64,000 nt of DNA, taken from positions 124,001 to 188,000 of the forward strand of contig CAJSZQ010000004.1 in assembly GCA_910574185.1 (NCBI GenBank), given 5' to 3'. Every line of letters starts with the position of its first letter. Within the stretch, counting starts at the first letter, position 1. The translations under genes and the position numbers were made by a program. Below the pieces are notes generated by a model. The model did not search any database. It saw nothing but the letters and a program-made list of their open reading frames with translations, and was not told the DNA's origin. Below, piece after piece: positions 7,473-16,582 of this stretch. Origin of the DNA: Lachnospiraceae bacterium (lineage in GTDB: Bacteria; Bacillota; Clostridia; Lachnospirales; Lachnospiraceae).

Positions 7473-8423
7473 ATGAGAAAGATAGTAGACGATCCCCGCC
7501 TGATGATTAAGGTATGCGATTTATATTATAATCAGAATGCCAGCCAGCAGGAGATTGGGAAGCAGCTGGGACTGTCAAGGCCGACAGTTGCGAGGCTTTT
7601 GACATCTGCCAGAGAACAGAATATTGTACAGATTAAGATTCCGGGCTTGGATATGATAGAGAACTGGGAATTAGAGCAGAAGCTGGAGAGAATATATGGG
7701 CTTCGTGAAGTGCTGGTTGTGAGCTGCAAAGATTTGGGAGAGGACTTGGAGACGGCTCTTGGCAATGCGGCGGCCGGGTATTTGCAGTATATGATGAAAG
7801 ATGGCGATGTTGTAGGAGTGTCTATGGGTTCGACACTTCATCATATGGTTTCATCTCTGAAGAATCCTGGGACAGAGGACGTTACATTTGTTCCGTTGAT
7901 AGGAGGAATGGGGAGACTTCGTACGGAGCTTCATGCGAATAGTTTGGCGGAGAGTCTGGCTAAGTTTTATGGAGGAATGTTTGTTCCGCTTCATGCGCCA
8001 GCCCGGGTATCCAGCAGACAGATTCGGGATGAGCTGATGAGGGAGGAGAGTCTTCTGTCAGCAATCGGGTTGTTTGGACGTTTGGATGTTGCGCTGGTTG
8101 GAATTGGTTACCCGAACGACCATTCAGCGATACAGGCCACCGGGTATTTTAAGGAGAATGAGATAGACTCTCTGATTGAGAGAAATGCAGCGGGAGAGTT
8201 GTGTATGCAGTTTTACGATGAGACCGGGGAGACCACAGCTTTTCGCGGTGATAATATGGTGATAGGTATCGACATACATAAGCTGCGGAAGATTCCCCGA
8301 ACGGTAGGAATAGCCGGGGGACTCTGGAAGCTTCCTGCGATTCGGGGAGCGATTCGGGGAAAGTATATTAATACGTTAATTACAGACGTACAGTGTGCAG
8401 AGGCGCTGGCGTCTGAAGAATAA
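7473..8423 (+). CDS. SorC/DeoR-family sugar-binding transcriptional regulator
   Basis: The 316-residue protein has an N-terminal HTH (about 17-50, SQQEIGKQLGLSRPTVARLL) and a C-terminal sugar-phosphate-binding domain of the SorC class. That domain carries the phosphate-loop-like VVGVSMGSTLHHM and the later GIAGGLWKLPAIRGAIRG stretch. Family members are released from or activated on DNA by phosphorylated sugars. It has its own strong promoter. The next three genes run in the same direction (dehydrogenase, phosphatase, isomerase), so it probably controls them, with a sugar or polyol phosphate as effector. The effector cannot be read from the sequence. Confidence 0.85.
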   Translation: MRKIVDDPRLMIKVCDLYYNQNASQQEIGKQLGLSRPTVARLLTSAREQNIVQIKIPGLDMIENWELEQKLERIYGLREVLVVSCKDLGEDLETALGNAAAGYLQYMMKDGDVVGVSMGSTLHHMVSSLKNPGTEDVTFVPLIGGMGRLRTELHANSLAESLAKFYGGMFVPLHAPARVSSRQIRDELMREESLLSAIGLFGRLDVALVGIGYPNDHSAIQATGYFKENEIDSLIERNAAGELCMQFYDETGETTAFRGDNMVIGIDIHKLRKIPRTVGIAGGLWKLPAIRGAIRGKYINTLITDVQCAEALASEE

Positions 8424-8537
8424 AGTTTCCTGTGCGGAAGAGTTTATACGCTGTTTCTCAGAGGGAAGCGCAAAGCGCACAGAAGGAAGCAAGTTAAGAA
8501 AAAAGAACACGCACAAAGATGCAAGGAGGTAATGATG

Positions 8538-9716
8538 ATGAATGAGATTCTTAACATGACAATCAATGAGATGCCGCGCACAGAATTTGACTGTTCCTGC
8601 GGACGCCGTCACAATTTCAGCGTTCACGATATGGCTATTGGAAAGGGCGCTATAGAGGAATTGCCGAAGATTGCGGAACCTTTTAAAGAGGATAAGATTC
8701 TGGTGGTATTTGATAATAACACTTATGAAGTAGCGGGAAGGAAGGCCGTAGAACTGTTAAGGGCTCATGGGTTTCATGTGAAGGAGCTTTTGTTTGATGT
8801 GGGAGAGGATATTTTACTTCCGGATGAGAAGACGCTTGGAAGGATTCTCCAGGAGCACGATATGGATGTGAAACTGATGATTGCAGTTGGTTCAGGAGTG
8901 CTGAATGATTCTGTTAAATTTGTAACTTCACGTACTGGGATTCCCTATATTATCGTTGCAACAGCGCCTTCAATGGATGGGTATGTGGCGGATGGAGCGC
9001 CGATTATTTCACAGGGATATAAGTATTCGCCGGCTGCACATTTAACTTATGGTTTGGTGGGAGATACAGATATTTTACAGACGGCCCCCCAGGATTTGAT
9101 TCAGGCAGGATATGGTGATGTGATTGGAAAGATTACGGCTCTTGCAGACTGGGATTTGGCGGTGAAAGCAAATGGCGACTACCGGTGTGATACCTGTGTG
9201 ACGCTGGTACGGAAAGCGCTGGATGCATGTTTTGCTAAGGCGCAAGGCTTGAAAGACAGGAACGGCGAGTCTCTGGGCGCGCTTATGGAGGCGTTGACCC
9301 TTACAGGAGTTGCTATGGCGCTGATTAATATCTCAAGACCTGCATCCGGGGCAGAGCATATGTTGTCTCATTTCTGGGAGATGGATTCCATTGCGAGGGG
9401 TGAAAATCCGCATCATCATGGTATTCAGGTAGGCGTCGCAACGCCTGTGATTGCCAGATTCTTTGAGGAATTAGAAGATATTCTGCCGGAAGGGACGAAA
9501 GAGCAGTGTCCGTCTCATGAGGAGATTGAGCGTCTCCTTGCAAAAGGCGGGGCGCCGGTGAGTCCGAAGGATATAGGTATTTCAAGAGAATTGTTCCATG
9601 AGAGTCTGTTAAAGGGCTATAGTGTGAGACCAAGATATTCGATTATGCAGTTTGCCAAGGAACATGGCCGTTTGGAAGAGATTGCAGACAAGATTACGAA
9701 GGAAATCTATGGATAG
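8538..9716 (+). CDS. egsA: sn-glycerol-1-phosphate dehydrogenase (AraM/EgsA-like)
   Basis: This iron-containing-alcohol-dehydrogenase-like enzyme interconverts dihydroxyacetone phosphate and sn-glycerol-1-phosphate with NAD(P)H in the cytoplasm. Visible features are a nucleotide-binding AVGSGVLNDSVKF, the substrate/metal stretch TAPSMDGYVADGAP, DVIGKITA, and the histidine ligands in GAEHMLSHFWEM and ENPHHHGIQ. Three ATGs lie in tandem; the third (8538) has the best spacing (8 bases) from GGAGG, and the first (8532) only 2. About 392 residues, normal for the family. The HAD phosphatase starts 12 bases downstream, the same pairing as araM with araL in Bacillus subtilis. A related polyol-phosphate substrate is possible. 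Confidence 0.85.
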   Translation: MNEILNMTINEMPRTEFDCSCGRRHNFSVHDMAIGKGAIEELPKIAEPFKEDKILVVFDNNTYEVAGRKAVELLRAHGFHVKELLFDVGEDILLPDEKTLGRILQEHDMDVKLMIAVGSGVLNDSVKFVTSRTGIPYIIVATAPSMDGYVADGAPIISQGYKYSPAAHLTYGLVGDTDILQTAPQDLIQAGYGDVIGKITALADWDLAVKANGDYRCDTCVTLVRKALDACFAKAQGLKDRNGESLGALMEALTLTGVAMALINISRPASGAEHMLSHFWEMDSIARGENPHHHGIQVGVATPVIARFFEELEDILPEGTKEQCPSHEEIERLLAKGGAPVSPKDIGISRELFHESLLKGYSVRPRYSIMQFAKEHGRLEEIADKITKEIYG

Positions 9717-9728
9717 AGGGATGAAGAT

Positions 9729-10523
9729 ATGTTGAAGAAAGATGATGCGTTAAAGGGTGTGAAGCTGTTTGTTTTGGATATGGACGGGACGGTGTATCTG
9801 GGAGAACAGTTGATTGAAGGGGCTCTTGATTTTATTCATCAGGTGGAGGCTTCTGAGGACAGAGATTACATATTTTTCACGAACAATGCTTCCAAAGTGC
9901 CTGCGGTGTATGTGGAGAAGCTGCATAAGCTGGGATTGGACGTGGAGGAAAGTAAGGTTGTAACTGCCGGAGATGTGTGCGCAGAGTTTCTGAAAGTGAA
10001 TTATCCGGGGGCAGGGGTATATCTGAATGGCACGCCGGTTTTGGAAGAGAACTGGAGGGCAAAGGGCATCCGTCTGGTGGACGAGGACCCGGATGTTGCG
10101 GTACAGAGCTTTGATACAACGTTGACTTATCGTAAATTGGACCGAATCTGCCATTATGTGAGAAATGGCGTTCCCTTTATTGCCACCCATATGGATACGA
10201 ACTGTCCGACAGAATATGGTTTTATGCCGGACTGCGGCGCTATGTGCAGTCTGATTACCGATTCTACCGGTGTGAAGCCTCGCTTTCTTGGGAAACCATG
10301 GAAAGAGACGGTGGAGATGATTACAGAAATTACCGGACATGCGCCCTCTGAGATGGCATTTGTGGGAGACCGTTTGTATACGGATGTGGCGACAGGGGTT
10401 CGTAACGGAGCAAAAGGTTTTCTGGTATTAACCGGAGAGGCAGATATGCAGACAGTGGCAGAGTCAGATGTTGAGCCAACCTGTATCTATGAATCACTCG
10501 GCGAGATGAGAAAATATTTGTAA
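9729..10523 (+). CDS. HAD-IIA family sugar-phosphate phosphatase (AraL/NagD-like)
   Basis: The 264-residue cytoplasmic hydrolase has all four HAD motifs: DMDGTVYLG near residue 18, TNNAS near 57, Lys in GKPWKETVEM, and VGDRLYTDVATG near 214. A C2-type cap lies between motifs II and III. Such enzymes remove phosphate from small sugar or glycerol phosphates, often as a safety valve against toxic intermediates. It is 12 bases after the dehydrogenase and 75 bases before the isomerase. Its likely job is to dephosphorylate the product or a by-product of this pathway. Substrate unknown. Confidence 0.8.
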   Translation: MLKKDDALKGVKLFVLDMDGTVYLGEQLIEGALDFIHQVEASEDRDYIFFTNNASKVPAVYVEKLHKLGLDVEESKVVTAGDVCAEFLKVNYPGAGVYLNGTPVLEENWRAKGIRLVDEDPDVAVQSFDTTLTYRKLDRICHYVRNGVPFIATHMDTNCPTEYGFMPDCGAMCSLITDSTGVKPRFLGKPWKETVEMITEITGHAPSEMAFVGDRLYTDVATGVRNGAKGFLVLTGEADMQTVAESDVEPTCIYESLGEMRKYL

Positions 10524-10598
10524 GATTACCGAATTGAGGTCGTTATTTCTGTATGGAAGAAACATTATAATATGAAAGAATAGTAGGAGGATATGAGG

Positions 10599-11036
10599 AT
10601 GAAGATAGCATTTGGATGTGACCCGAACGCACAGGAGTTTAAAATGGAGCTTATGGAGTATGTGAAGGGGTTAGGCCACGAGACAGGAGATTTCGGAAGC
10701 GAAGACCCGATTTATGCCAATACAGCTATTGAGGTTGCCAAAGCAGTTGCGGCAAAAGAGTATGACAGAGGAATTGTGGTCTGCGGAACCGGTATCGGTG
10801 TGTCAATTGCGGCCAATAAGGTGAAGGGCGCCTATGCTGCGTGCATTCATGACGTATACCAGGCACAGAGAGCAGAGCTTTCCAATCATGCCAATGTGAT
10901 TACCATGGGTTCTCAGGTAATAGGGATTCAGCTTGCCAAGGAACTGGTGAAAGAATATTTGTCTGTAGAATGGGATTCAAACTGCCGGTCAGTGGATAAG
11001 GTCCAGAGAATTATTGATTTTGAAAACGAGCAGTAG
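10599..11036 (+). CDS. RpiB/LacAB-family sugar-phosphate isomerase
   Basis: The family isomerises aldose and ketose phosphates (ribose-5-P, allose-6-P, erythrulose-4-P). The protein has the fold's VVCGTGIGVSIAANK loop with catalytic Cys and the HDVYQAQRAELSNHANVITMGS segment. The start at 10599 has AGGAGG eight bases upstream, whereas 10593 is only two bases from it; the protein is then 145 aa. Compared with E. coli RpiB from memory, the histidine after the first Asp is Pro (FGCDPNA), the histidine near 99 is shifted or lost, and the second C-terminal Arg is Lys. The substrate may therefore not be ribose-5-phosphate. It is the last gene of the SorC-linked cluster, and a large palindromic repeat follows. 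Confidence 0.8.
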   Translation: MKIAFGCDPNAQEFKMELMEYVKGLGHETGDFGSEDPIYANTAIEVAKAVAAKEYDRGIVVCGTGIGVSIAANKVKGAYAACIHDVYQAQRAELSNHANVITMGSQVIGIQLAKELVKEYLSVEWDSNCRSVDKVQRIIDFENEQ

Positions 11037-11051
11037 ATTACTATTATAATT

Positions 11052-11273
11052 ATCGTTTACACACCGCTTACGCCGGTCCGCAAATAGCGCTGTACAAAGT
11101 AAGGCGAGACAACATTTCAGCGAAATCCCTGCCAACGTAGTCTAAGAAACTCAGGAATGTCTTCATTTCTAAGACTACGTTGGCAGGGATTTCATTTCCA
11201 TTTAAAGCGTCTCTGGAATGCCTTACTTTGTACAGCGCTATTTGCGGACCGGAGTAAGCGGCGTGTGAACGAT
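11052..11273 (+). repeat. Palindromic structured repeat, copy B1 (222 bp)
   Basis: The outer arms (11052-11104 and 11221-11273) are complementary over 53 bases with about three mismatches. The 106-nt core is 11108-11213. Within it, GAAATCCCTGCC and the following bases pair with 59-86 of the core through 28 bp with one mismatch. The apical loop is CTCAGGAATGTCTTCA. Core orientation is plus. Three further copies are at 11289-11519, 25945-26183 and 59405-59632. No coding frame is evident. With the next copy it fills the 604-base gap between the rpiB-like gene and dgt. Confidence 0.92.
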
Positions 11274-11288
11274 ATTTATTGCATTACG

Positions 11289-11519
11289 GTTTACAGGCAT
11301 TTGGTAAACAGCGGGTTGAATCAGGAGCAGGTCTCTAAGCAGACAATTCAGGAGCGCTTTTCATGGAATTGAAATATCAGCTTATGCAGACTTAGACGCG
11401 AAGGCATTCCTGAGCGCCTTAGTCTGCGTTAGCTGATAGTTCAATGGAATGTTACTCCGTCTGCTTAGAGACCTGCTCCTGATTCAATCTGCGTCCGGCA
11501 GGCGCGTGTAAACAGTAAC
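11289..11519 (-). repeat. Palindromic structured repeat, copy C1 (231 bp)
   Basis: This inverted copy lies 15 bases from B1. The minus-strand core is 11456-11351, with loop CTCAGGAATGCCTTCG identical to copy B2. The outer arms include GGAGCAGGTCTCTAAGCAG and its complement on the far side. It is nearly identical to the copy at 25945-26183. One arm pair is G-C here (11330 with 11473) and T-A there (25993 with 26136), a compensatory difference. The remaining 120 bases before dgt show nothing I can name. Confidence 0.92.
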
Positions 11520-11640
11520 TTTACTGCAGGAGTCGAGGGTTGATATAAAGCTTCGGCTCTTTACATTTTATGTATCAAAGTGTAATATATTATGTAGAGA
11601 ATGCGGACTGTTTATGAAATGGGGCAGGGAGAGGTTTAGT

Positions 11641-12648
11641 ATGACAATTCGAGAGGAATTAGAGTTGCGGGAAGAGAAAATGTTAAGTAAATATGCATCT
11701 TTAAGTATTAATTCCAGAGGAAGAATCCGGGAGGAGGAACAGTGTGATATCCGTCCGGTTTTTCAAAGGGACCGGGACAGGATTCTGCACTGTAAATCCT
11801 TCCGGCGCTTAAAGCGAAAGACGCAGGTGTTCCTACAGCCCATGGGGGACCATTATCGTACAAGGCTGATACATACCTTAGAGGTGTCGCAGAATGCCCG
11901 GACTCTTGCAAAGGCTCTGCGACTCAATGAAGATTTGGCGGAGGCTATTGCCCTTGGTCATGATTTGGGCCATACGCCTTTTGGTCATGCCGGGGAACGC
12001 GCGCTTAACAGTGTTTGCCCGGAAGGATTTCGCCATAATGAACAGAGCGTCAGGGTGGTTGAGATTCTGGAAAAGCAGGGAGAAGGACTGAATCTTACCT
12101 GGGAAGTAAGGGACGGGATTCTGAATCATAAGTCCAGCGGAAAGCCTCATACACTGGAGGGATGTCTGGTACAGCTTTCTGATAAGATTGCGTATATCAA
12201 TCATGATATTGACGATGCGATTCGCGGAGGAATACTTACAGAAGAAGATATCCCAGAAAAATATGCGTCTGTGGTGGGACATTCGTCAAAGAGCCGGTTG
12301 AACACGATGGTTCATGATGTGATTATTCACAGCATGGATCAGCCGGAGATTCGCATGTCTCAGGAGGTCAGAGAGGCTATGTTCGGACTCAGAAGTTTTT
12401 TGTTTGAACATGTATATTTGAATCCTTCTGCGAAAGGAGAGGAAAAGAAAGCCATTCATATGGTTACGAATTTATATGATTATTATATGGAATATCCAGA
12501 ATTAATGCCGGAATTGTACCAGAGAATGATGGAGTGCGGGAAGGTCTCCAGGGAACAGGCAGCTTGTGACTATATAGCCGGAATGACGGATACTTATGCA
12601 ATTCAGAAGTTTGAAGAATATTTTATTCCAGAATCCTGGAAAAATTAA
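11641..12648 (+). CDS. dgt: dGTPase-like deoxynucleotide triphosphohydrolase
   Basis: The enzyme cleaves dNTPs to deoxynucleosides and triphosphate and helps set the dNTP pool. Its HD-domain metal residues are visible in TRLIHTLEVSQNARTLA and ALGHDLGHTPFGHAGE, with NHKSSGKPHTLEG and LSDKIAYINHDIDDA following. The start at 11641 follows GGGAGAGG by about eight bases; an in-frame ATG at 11614 lacks a site. The 335 residues are the short Firmicutes form. In many Lachnospiraceae it precedes dnaG and rpoD, as here, with a 179-base gap. Confidence 0.9.
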   Translation: MTIREELELREEKMLSKYASLSINSRGRIREEEQCDIRPVFQRDRDRILHCKSFRRLKRKTQVFLQPMGDHYRTRLIHTLEVSQNARTLAKALRLNEDLAEAIALGHDLGHTPFGHAGERALNSVCPEGFRHNEQSVRVVEILEKQGEGLNLTWEVRDGILNHKSSGKPHTLEGCLVQLSDKIAYINHDIDDAIRGGILTEEDIPEKYASVVGHSSKSRLNTMVHDVIIHSMDQPEIRMSQEVREAMFGLRSFLFEHVYLNPSAKGEEKKAIHMVTNLYDYYMEYPELMPELYQRMMECGKVSREQAACDYIAGMTDTYAIQKFEEYFIPESWKN

Positions 12649-12827
12649 AGGAAATCGGGAAGTTTTGTCGAATTAATTAATATAGGGATATTTTTCATAT
12701 AATTGTCTCGCAGTCGCCAAGTGTCTGCATATGCGCCAGAATCTTTGATTTTGGGTGTCGAGAGCTTTTATATCTAAAATAGACCGGATGCAAAAATGGA
12801 GAATTGGAAAGAGGATGCGGCAGGATT

Positions 12828-14603
12828 ATGTATTATCCAGAAGAACTGGTGGAGGAAGTACGGCTGAAAAATGATATAGTAGATGTGATTTCCAGTTATG
12901 TGAAGCTTCAGAAAAAGGGGAGTTCTTATTTTGGATTGTGTCCTTTTCACAATGAAAAATCACCGTCCTTTTCTGTAAGCAGGCAGAAGCAGATGTTTTA
13001 TTGTTTTGGCTGCGGCGCAGGAGGGAACGTATTCACGTTTTTGATGGAATATGAAAATTATTCATTTGTGGAGGCGCTTAGGGTACTGGCTGACAGGGCG
13101 GGCGTAGAGCTTCCCAAAATGGAGTATTCCAGAGAGGCGCAGGAAAAAGCAGAGCAAAGAACGGTGCTTTTGGAGATTAACAAATTAGCGGCAAAGTATT
13201 TTTATGCACAGTTAAAGTCAGAGCAGGGAAGGAACGCCTATACATATTTGAAAAACAGACGATTAAGCGATGCGACGATTACATCTTTCGGACTGGGTTA
13301 TTCAAATAAATATAGCGACGATTTGTACCGGTATCTGAAGATGAAGGGATACTCGGATGAGATGCTTTTAAAGGCGGGACTGATATCGGCAGATGAGAAG
13401 CATGGGGCGTATGATAAATTTTGGAATCGCGTCATGTTTCCGATTATGGATGCAAATAATCGCGTCATTGGATTTGGCGGACGGGTTATGGGAGACGGGA
13501 AGCCGAAGTATTTAAATTCGCCGGAGACACCGGTCTTTGATAAGAGCAGGAACTTATATGGACTGCATCGCGCAAGGACGTCAAGGAAGCCTTATTTTAT
13601 CATCTGCGAAGGGTATATGGATGTGATTGCGCTTCACCAGGCGGGATTTACCAATGCAGTTGCATCGCTTGGAACGGCGCTTACAGCAGGACATGCCTCA
13701 TTGATTAAACGATATGTTAATGAAGTGTATCTGACCTATGACAGTGATGAAGCGGGGACGAAGGCAGCTCTCAGGGCGGCTCCGATTCTGAAAAGTGTTG
13801 GAATTACAGCAAAAGTAATTCGTATGGACCCTTTTAAGGACCCAGATGAATTTATCAAGAATTTGGGCGCGGATGCTTTTGAGGAGCGTATCCATAAGGC
13901 CAGAAATGGTTTCTTATTCGGATTGGAGATGTTAGAGCGGGATTTTGACATGGCGTCGCCGGAAGGGAAGACTGCGTTTATGCGGGAAGCAGCGGCGAGA
14001 CTGACGGAATTTGACGAGGAGATTGAACGGAGTAATTATATTGAAGCAGTGGCCAGGACTTACGGGGTAAGTTCGGAGGAGCTGCGGAAGCTTGTAGTTA
14101 AGACGGCGGTTCGGACAGGGCTCGTGAAACCAGTAGAGAGACCCAAACCTGCGGTGAACCGGAATAAGGGGAAGGAGGACGGGGTATTAAAGTCCCAGAG
14201 GCTTCTTCTGACCTGGATGATTGATGATGAAAATATATTCAGGCAGATTAGGAATATTATCGGGCCGGAGGATTTCAGGGAGCCATTGTATCATACGGTG
14301 GCAAAGCTGTTGTATCAGCAGTATGAGGCGGGGAATGTGAATCCTGCGCAGATTATGAATCATTTTACGGATGAGGAGGAGCACCGGAGGGTAGCAGAGT
14401 TATTTCATACGAGACTGCCGGAGGTGTCAACGATACAAGAAAAGGAAAAGGCATTGAAAGAAACGTTGCTTCGGATTAAGCAGCACAGTCTGGATGAGGC
14501 GATGAGATGCTTAAATCCAGCAGATATTGACGGTCTTAAGAAGCTGATGGCGGATAAGCGCTCGCTGCAGCATATGAAGGAACTGCATATTTCTGTTAAT
14601 TAA
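12828..14603 (+). CDS. dnaG: DNA primase
   Basis: The protein synthesises RNA primers on the lagging strand with the replicative helicase. The N-terminal zinc finger has C38, H41, C59 and C62 (CPFHNEKSP, FYCFGCGAGG). The RNA-polymerase-like core includes GFGGRVMGDGKPKYLNSP. The toprim domain has FIICEGYMDVIALHQAG near 258 and YDSDEAGTKAA near 303. A C-terminal helicase-binding region follows. The start MYYPEELVEE at 12828 matches family N-termini; a TTG at 12804 is less likely. 591 residues, normal. rpoD begins 39 bases downstream, as in the classic macromolecular-synthesis operon. Confidence 0.96.
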   Translation: MYYPEELVEEVRLKNDIVDVISSYVKLQKKGSSYFGLCPFHNEKSPSFSVSRQKQMFYCFGCGAGGNVFTFLMEYENYSFVEALRVLADRAGVELPKMEYSREAQEKAEQRTVLLEINKLAAKYFYAQLKSEQGRNAYTYLKNRRLSDATITSFGLGYSNKYSDDLYRYLKMKGYSDEMLLKAGLISADEKHGAYDKFWNRVMFPIMDANNRVIGFGGRVMGDGKPKYLNSPETPVFDKSRNLYGLHRARTSRKPYFIICEGYMDVIALHQAGFTNAVASLGTALTAGHASLIKRYVNEVYLTYDSDEAGTKAALRAAPILKSVGITAKVIRMDPFKDPDEFIKNLGADAFEERIHKARNGFLFGLEMLERDFDMASPEGKTAFMREAAARLTEFDEEIERSNYIEAVARTYGVSSEELRKLVVKTAVRTGLVKPVERPKPAVNRNKGKEDGVLKSQRLLLTWMIDDENIFRQIRNIIGPEDFREPLYHTVAKLLYQQYEAGNVNPAQIMNHFTDEEEHRRVAELFHTRLPEVSTIQEKEKALKETLLRIKQHSLDEAMRCLNPADIDGLKKLMADKRSLQHMKELHISVN

Positions 14604-14642
14604 GGATAAAATATAAACAAGCAATGAGAGGATGGACATTAC

Positions 14643-15755
14643 ATGGAAGAAAACATCGTAAAATTTGAGGAAAAGCTGAAAGATCTGATGAAGATGGGGA
14701 AAAATAAAAAGAGTATTCTTGAGATTCAGGAAATCAACGACTTTTTCTCAGATATGGAATTGAACCCGGATCAAATGGAGAAGGTGTTTGAGTATCTGGA
14801 ATCTAACGGAATTGATGTGCTGCGCATTAATTCTGATTCAGATGTGGATGATGATCTGGAAGTTGTGCTGACGGACGAGGACGAGGTTGATATGGAGAAG
14901 ATTGACCTGTCTGTTCCTGACGGTATCAGTATTGAAGATCCGGTGCGGATGTATTTGAAAGAGATTGGCAAAGTTCCGCTGCTTTCGGCAGAGGAGGAAG
15001 TTGATCTTGCCAGAAGGATGGCCGAAGGAGACGAGGATGCCAAGAAACGTCTGGCAGAAGCGAATTTAAGGCTGGTGGTAAGTATTGCGAAGCGATATGT
15101 CGGCCGTGGAATGTTATTTCTCGATTTGATTCAGGAAGGTAATTTAGGACTGATTAAAGCGGTTGAAAAATTTGATTATCAGAAGGGCTTTAAGTTCAGT
15201 ACCTATGCGACATGGTGGATTCGTCAGGCGATAACCAGGGCGATTGCCGACCAGGCAAGAACCATTCGTATTCCAGTGCATATGGTGGAGACTATTAACA
15301 AATTGATTCGTGTTTCCAGACAGCTCTTGCAGGAGCTGGGGCGCGAGCCTACGCCGGAGGAGATTGCGGAAGAGCTGGACATGCCTGTAGAGCGTGTTCG
15401 AGAGATTTTAAAAATTTCTCAGGAACCGGTGTCTCTGGAGACGCCGATTGGAGAGGAAGAAGACAGTCATCTGGGAGACTTTATTCAGGATGACAACGTA
15501 CCGGTGCCTGCGGAAGCTGCGGCAGCCACGCTTCTCAAGGAGCAGCTTGACGAAGTGCTGGATACTTTGACAGAGCGGGAGCAGAAGGTTCTAAGACTTC
15601 GGTTTGGCATGAATGATGGACGTGCGCGCACGCTGGAGGAAGTAGGCAAGGAATTTGACGTGACAAGGGAACGTATCAGACAGATTGAGGCCAAGGCTTT
15701 GAGGAAGCTTCGCCATCCAAGCCGCAGTCGGAAACTCAGGGATTATCTGGATTAA
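14643..15755 (+). CDS. rpoD: Primary sigma factor RpoD/SigA
   Basis: The housekeeping sigma factor directs RNA polymerase to -35/-10 promoters, such as the TTGACA/TATAAT sites seen in this window. The 370 residues comprise an acidic region 1.1 (to about 95), region 1.2 ([17 protein letters not shown]), region 2 with [19 protein letters not shown] and [10 protein letters not shown], and region 3. Region 4 has the [21 protein letters not shown] starting near 330. The ribosome site GAGAGGATG lies upstream of the ATG. It sits 39 bases after dnaG and 13 bases before trmK, so co-transcription is likely. Confidence 0.97.
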   Translation: MEENIVKFEEKLKDLMKMGKNKKSILEIQEINDFFSDMELNPDQMEKVFEYLESNGIDVLRINSDSDVDDDLEVVLTDEDEVDMEKIDLSVPDGISIEDPVRMYLKEIGKVPLLSAEEEVDLARRMAEGDEDAKKRLAEANLRLVVSIAKRYVGRGMLFLDLIQEGNLGLIKAVEKFDYQKGFKFSTYATWWIRQAITRAIADQARTIRIPVHMVETINKLIRVSRQLLQELGREPTPEEIAEELDMPVERVREILKISQEPVSLETPIGEEEDSHLGDFIQDDNVPVPAEAAAATLLKEQLDEVLDTLTEREQKVLRLRFGMNDGRARTLEEVGKEFDVTRERIRQIEAKALRKLRHPSRSRKLRDYLD

Positions 15756-15768
15756 GAAAGAGGTAGCT

Positions 15769-16458
15769 ATGGAGCTGTCAAAAAGACTTTCGTCCGTTGT
15801 TTCGCTGGTGAGAGAAGGGGCTTTGGTTGCCGACGTGGGAACAGATCATGGTTATGTGCCGATTTATCTTGCACAGACTGGGGTGAGCAGGCATATCATA
15901 GCTATGGATGTGAATCCAGGTCCTCTTATGCGTGCGTCGGAGCATATCGGAGAGCATGGATTGGGCGATATGATTGAAACTCGTCTTTCTGACGGGCTTA
16001 AGGGGCTTAAAGAAGGCGAGGCGGATACCATGATTGCAGCCGGTATGGGAGGCGGTCTTGTGATTCGGATTCTGAGGGAGTCGCCGGAGATTGTCAGGGG
16101 AATCCAGGAATTTATTTTGCAGCCTCAGTCAGAGATTCATAAGGTAAGAGATTATCTCAATCGTAGCGGATTTCGTTTGACAGAAGAAAGAATGACAGAA
16201 GAAGACGGGAAGTTTTACCCTGTGATGAAATGGATACATGGGGAGGAGCCTGCGTATTCCGGGCCGGAGCTTTATTATGGACGCAGGCTGCTTGCAGACA
16301 GGGATTTGGTATTATATCGGTTTCTTGTAAAGGAAGAAGGCCGGATGGATGCTATTTATCAGGGGCTAAAGGACCAACCAGGTGAAGCGGTGAGATTTCG
16401 GTGTGAAGAGATAGAGAGAGAACTTGGCCGGATTAGACAGACGTTAGACATGTATTAG
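15769..16458 (+). CDS. trmK: tRNA (adenine(22)-N1)-methyltransferase
   Basis: The protein methylates N1 of A22 in tRNA using S-adenosylmethionine. The SAM-binding motif is ADVGTDHGYVPIYLA (about 20-34), followed by AMDVNPGPLMRA and the catalytic-loop-like AAGMGGGLVIRIL. A C-terminal helical region follows (229 aa in all, the usual YqfN size). It starts 13 bases after rpoD. The order rpoD-trmK-nif3-like is conserved in Firmicutes and supports the call. Confidence 0.93.
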   Translation: MELSKRLSSVVSLVREGALVADVGTDHGYVPIYLAQTGVSRHIIAMDVNPGPLMRASEHIGEHGLGDMIETRLSDGLKGLKEGEADTMIAAGMGGGLVIRILRESPEIVRGIQEFILQPQSEIHKVRDYLNRSGFRLTEERMTEEDGKFYPVMKWIHGEEPAYSGPELYYGRRLLADRDLVLYRFLVKEEGRMDAIYQGLKDQPGEAVRFRCEEIERELGRIRQTLDMY

Positions 16459-16582
16459 TGTGCTGACACATTTACATTTGGTCAAATGACTTGTCCGGAT
16501 TTCCAGAGATACGAATATAGATGGAAGACGATAGGTTGTTTTCTTTTAGATTATTTTCTGAGGCAGAGAAGGAGCGGTACAT

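Noticed and set aside
11157..11372. 71-codon frame across repeats B1 and C1
   Set aside because: It lies entirely in the palindromic elements and is not kept in the other copies.
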